From Leptothoe kymatousa TAU-MAC 1615 (GTDB lineage Bacteria > Cyanobacteriota > Cyanobacteriia > Phormidesmidales > Phormidesmidaceae): a stretch of DNA of 64,000 bases. Under the pieces are notes generated by a model. The model saw nothing but the letters and a program-made list of their open reading frames with translations, searched no databases and had not been told where the DNA came from. How positions within the stretch are numbered: position 1 is the stretch's first letter; each line of letters begins with the position of its first letter. The stretch spans positions 127,815 to 191,814 of the forward strand of contig NZ_JADOER010000005.1 of assembly GCF_018739865.1 (NCBI RefSeq). The letters are read 5' to 3'. This document shows positions 61,347 to 64,000 of the stretch, piece by piece. Both the position numbers and the translations under genes were made by a program.

Positions 61347-62462
61347 TTAAGAGAGCTGGCTAGATACGGGCTCTAACCGCTGGGTTGCTGTTGCGGTAGA
61401 TCTGGGTTGGTGCTGGCTAATGGTTGCGATCGCAACACCGAACAACAAGATCACAGCACCCACAACAACCTCAATCCCCTGCACTTCCCCAAAGGTCCAA
61501 TAGCCTAGCAAACTAGCAACCATCGGTTCACCTAGGATCACCACGCTCAGCACCTGGGGTTTTACCCAACCCAGTGCCCAATTAAAACAACCATGCCCCA
61601 GCAATTGCGGAATCAACGCTAACAGCAGTACGCAACCATAGGTGATTTTTGGGTACCCCCCATAGCCAGCATGCAGCCATAGGGGTAGCGGCAATAACAC
61701 AACAGCAGCGGCAGCATAAGCAACTACAATATGGTGCTGCAGCTTGACACCATTTTTTTGCGCATAGTGTCCCAACAAAATATAGAGCCCATTCGATAGC
61801 GCACCGACTAGCGCCAACCCATTACCCAACCAAGGGTTGGCCCCAACCATCGATTGGGCTGGTCCTCCCAGACTAATAATCAAACTACCGGCTAACGCAA
61901 ACCCCGTACCCACTAAAGCAGCCCGTCGAGGCTTATCCCTAAACCACCACCAAGCTAAAAAAATGGCCCACACTGGATGGGTATTCACCAGGGCTGTAGA
62001 AGCTGCGATGGAGGTGTAACTTAAAGACAACATCCAGGTAGCCAAGTACCCGGCTAAACCTAAACCGGCAAAAACAGAATATTTCAGGGATTGGCTAGAA
62101 TACTTCGCTTTTCTAAACCCTTTCCAGGCTGGGATAGCCACCAGTGATGCAATGACCAAACGCGATGCCGACAAAAATAGACTAAACCCCACCTGCGGGT
62201 CCTCGACGGTAGTTGTCGCTAGGCGGGTAAAAATCGCCCCGGAGGAATAGGCCACTAGCCCAGCCAATAATAAAAAAGTAACTTTACAGATTTTGATAGA
62301 CATGGTGGAGTAGAGCGTAAAAAACACTGCCATGCCCCATGACAGTGCCCCAATGGAAATAGTTAAGCCATACTTCTTAGCGGTTGCTACGGCAATCGAA
62401 CAGGCAACCATTTGCGACAAAAACCCAAGGCAGAGACATTTCAAGCCCGGGAAGTCTGCCAC
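61347..62462 (-). CDS. EamA/DMT family transporter
   Basis: The full frame gives 371 residues, but ATG 62303 (MSIKICKVTFLLLAGLVAY) would give 318, the usual EamA length; the extra 53 residues contain one or two more hydrophobic segments. Ten helices in two EamA repeats are visible, with ALVNTHPVWAIFLAWWWFRD ending the first repeat and LGEPMVASLLGYWTFGE ending the second. It probably exports small metabolites or amino acids; the substrate is unknown. Confidence 0.85.
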   Translation of the reverse strand: MADFPGLKCLCLGFLSQMVACSIAVATAKKYGLTISIGALSWGMAVFFTLYSTMSIKICKVTFLLLAGLVAYSSGAIFTRLATTTVEDPQVGFSLFLSASRLVIASLVAIPAWKGFRKAKYSSQSLKYSVFAGLGLAGYLATWMLSLSYTSIAASTALVNTHPVWAIFLAWWWFRDKPRRAALVGTGFALAGSLIISLGGPAQSMVGANPWLGNGLALVGALSNGLYILLGHYAQKNGVKLQHHIVVAYAAAAVVLLPLPLWLHAGYGGYPKITYGCVLLLALIPQLLGHGCFNWALGWVKPQVLSVVILGEPMVASLLGYWTFGEVQGIEVVVGAVILLFGVAIATISQHQPRSTATATQRLEPVSSQLS

Positions 62463-63000
62463 AAAGAAGCATGGATGTAAGCTGACAACAGTGTGACTAC
62501 TTATCTAGGAGGGTTCCATAGAACTTTAGGAAGTTAAGCAGAAGATAAGCCAGAAGTTAAAGGTCACAAAGCTTAAAGATCCCTCCGACCATTGGGCCTG
62601 CCTATCCCAAAGACCATAGGAACAACAAATACAGCCGTTTTGTAGCATCACTCCATGGCATTCCATTTTTTTAGTGATTGAAATTCTTAATATCCAAAAT
62701 CTGGAATCAAGGATGTTTGACTGAAGCAATACACAAACGCAGATTTTCCTGAAAGCTCTATGAAAGAAAGCTTTGAAGAGGACGCAACAAAACCCACGCC
62801 TGGCATATTACATTTCCTATATATTATTTTTCCTCATCGATCGGATTTCAGTCTCAAGTGGAATACTACTTTTTACGCGTGCGTAGTATAACTATATCAA
62901 GGACAAAGCCCCATGCCATCATGCATAGTCAATGCAGCGCAGTCGTATAAATCTTTAACGTCTACACAGGTATTCACGTTTCTTGTTTTGGGAGGCCCCA
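62463..63000. other. Intergenic region
   Basis: No gene is seen; small ORFs here lack ribosome sites and coding character. The sequence is AT-rich. TAGTATAACTATA at about 62884-62896 could be a -10 region for the downstream gene. Confidence 0.4.
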
Positions 63001-63972
63001 GTGCAAAATTTTCAACACAAGTCTCAACGCAGAAGAAAGCGTGGCGTTTTACTCACCCATGAAGGGCTAGAACGATTTCAAACAGCAAAGCTGGATTCTG
63101 AATATATTGACAATTGTGGACAACGCTATACCTTAGAAGATTTACGGGAACGAACAGGGGTGAGCACTGACACGCTTACTAAAGTGTTGGCAGGAGACTG
63201 TCGAGTAGACAAACAAACCCTCAGGTATTGTTTCAAAGCATTTGGTCTAGATTTAAACTCTACGGACTATTACATCCCCGAGTTGACCGATAAATCTCAC
63301 GTCATCCGAGCACAGACTCATATGACGCCATACGACATCGCTGGGGGCCCCCTCTCCGTCACATCTCCCCTCTATGTTGAACGCCCTCGGACTGAAAAAG
63401 CTATTTATCAAGCACTGGAACAGCCGGGCACACTCATTCGCATTAAAGGAGCTTCTCGCAGCGGTAAGACGTCTATGATCGCGCGCATTGCCCATGAGTC
63501 AATGGCCCGCGGGTACCATCCCATCTCCATTAGCTTTCAACTAGCCGAGAAAAAGATCCTGAATGATTTAGACAAACTCTTACAGTGGTTCTGTGCCAGT
63601 GTTAGTTTAGCCATGGGCGCTACCCCGACATTGGACAATTACTGGAATACTTTATTTGGCAGTAAACTCAGCTGCAAAATTTATTTCGAGCAATATTTAC
63701 TCCCCATGACCCAGCGTCCCATTGTTTTGTTACTGGACGATGTGGACCGCCTATATCAACACCCGGACGTGGCGGATGAATTCTTGTACTTTTTACGCAA
63801 CTGCTACGAAGAGGCAAAAACAACAGAAATCTGGCAGTTGATGCGCTTTGTCACCAGCCAAACATTTGAATCTTACGTGCCACTCCATGGCATAAATAAA
63901 CCTCCTTTTAATATCGGAATAGAAATTGTAGGTAGTCCTAAACGTGTAAGGATGCATTGTAATGGTGGATAA
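63001..63972 (+). pseudogene. HTH plus AAA-like (AAA_35) protein, C-terminally truncated
   Basis: 323 residues from GTG 63001, chosen because GGGAGG lies 6-11 nt upstream (a TTG at 62983 would include the ribosome site in the coding region). The N-terminal 90 residues form a helix-turn-helix-like domain (RYTLEDLRERTGVSTDTLTK); the AAA-like domain follows: YVERPRTEKAIYQAL, Walker A GASRSGKTS, Walker B PIVLLLDDVDRLY, and RFVTSQTFESYVPL. Homologues continue for at least 60 residues more after the PPFNIGIEI strand, but here the frame turns to unrelated residues (VGSPKRVRM) and stops. The break is near 63930, from a frameshift or an insertion beyond the window. Confidence 0.75.
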
Positions 63973-64000
63973 AATACCAGATGGCTCCAATATGATTCTC

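Noticed and set aside
1..64000. tRNA and rRNA genes
   Set aside because: I looked for T-arm-like words and rRNA blocks and found no cloverleaf or rRNA segment I could support; a covariance search would be needed to exclude a tRNA.

Overview
The window is a piece of a cyanobacterial chromosome. It carries psbA (photosystem II D1), a plastoquinone-type solanesyl diphosphate synthase, a beta-carbonic anhydrase, a TxlA/HCF164-type membrane thioredoxin, several cyanobacterial DUF families (DUF760, DUF4168, DUF4278, DUF502) and repeated GCGATCGC (HIP1) octamers. I cannot name the genus. The accessory load (caspase/STAND proteins, pentapeptide proteins, vanadium haloperoxidase, IS elements) suggests a large-genome freshwater or marine filamentous or colonial lineage, but that is inference.

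Region 1 (1-9550) is an AT-richer accessory island. It holds a caspase-nSTAND-pentapeptide protein, a secreted DUF1036 protein, an IS4 transposase remnant, a Panacea-type toxin-antitoxin pair and several very small membrane proteins. A leftward set of four genes includes a zinc-ribbon/two-TM protein resembling TRADD-N-associated membrane proteins. Three of its transcription units are preceded by a similar promoter/operator motif. The island ends abruptly inside comM (yifB), which is cut just before its Walker A motif, so comM looks like the integration site.

Region 2 (9550-25760) is mostly core: HIT protein, psbA with a strong terminator, a pentapeptide membrane protein, rnhA, carbonic anhydrase, CYTH phosphatase, PfkB kinase, sds, a catalytic/non-catalytic M16 peptidase pair, an ankyrin protein and a vanadium haloperoxidase.

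Region 3 (25760-30690) is gene-poor. It carries palindromic repeats and four copies of a conserved, apparently structured element of about 130 nt, interrupted by an IS630 element that needs a -1 frameshift. This is the best candidate for an undescribed RNA family in the window.

Region 4 (30690-59600) is core-like: NIL-ferredoxin, TxlA-like thioredoxin, a TIGR01777 epimerase, a CBS-GAF-GAF histidine kinase with two cyanobacteriochrome-type cysteines, a HAD-like protein lacking its nucleophile, a CrtISO-like oxidoreductase, a TRAP permease pair without a binding protein, MFS transporter, obgE, holA, the ftsY-nusB-DUF502 block, mgtE, oligopeptidase A, mutY (with an 18-bp tandem repeat) and typA.

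Region 5 (59600-64000) has a Uma2 nuclease, two DUF4278 genes each followed by the same two-hairpin 3' module, an EamA transporter, and an AAA-like HTH protein whose C-terminus is lost at the window edge.
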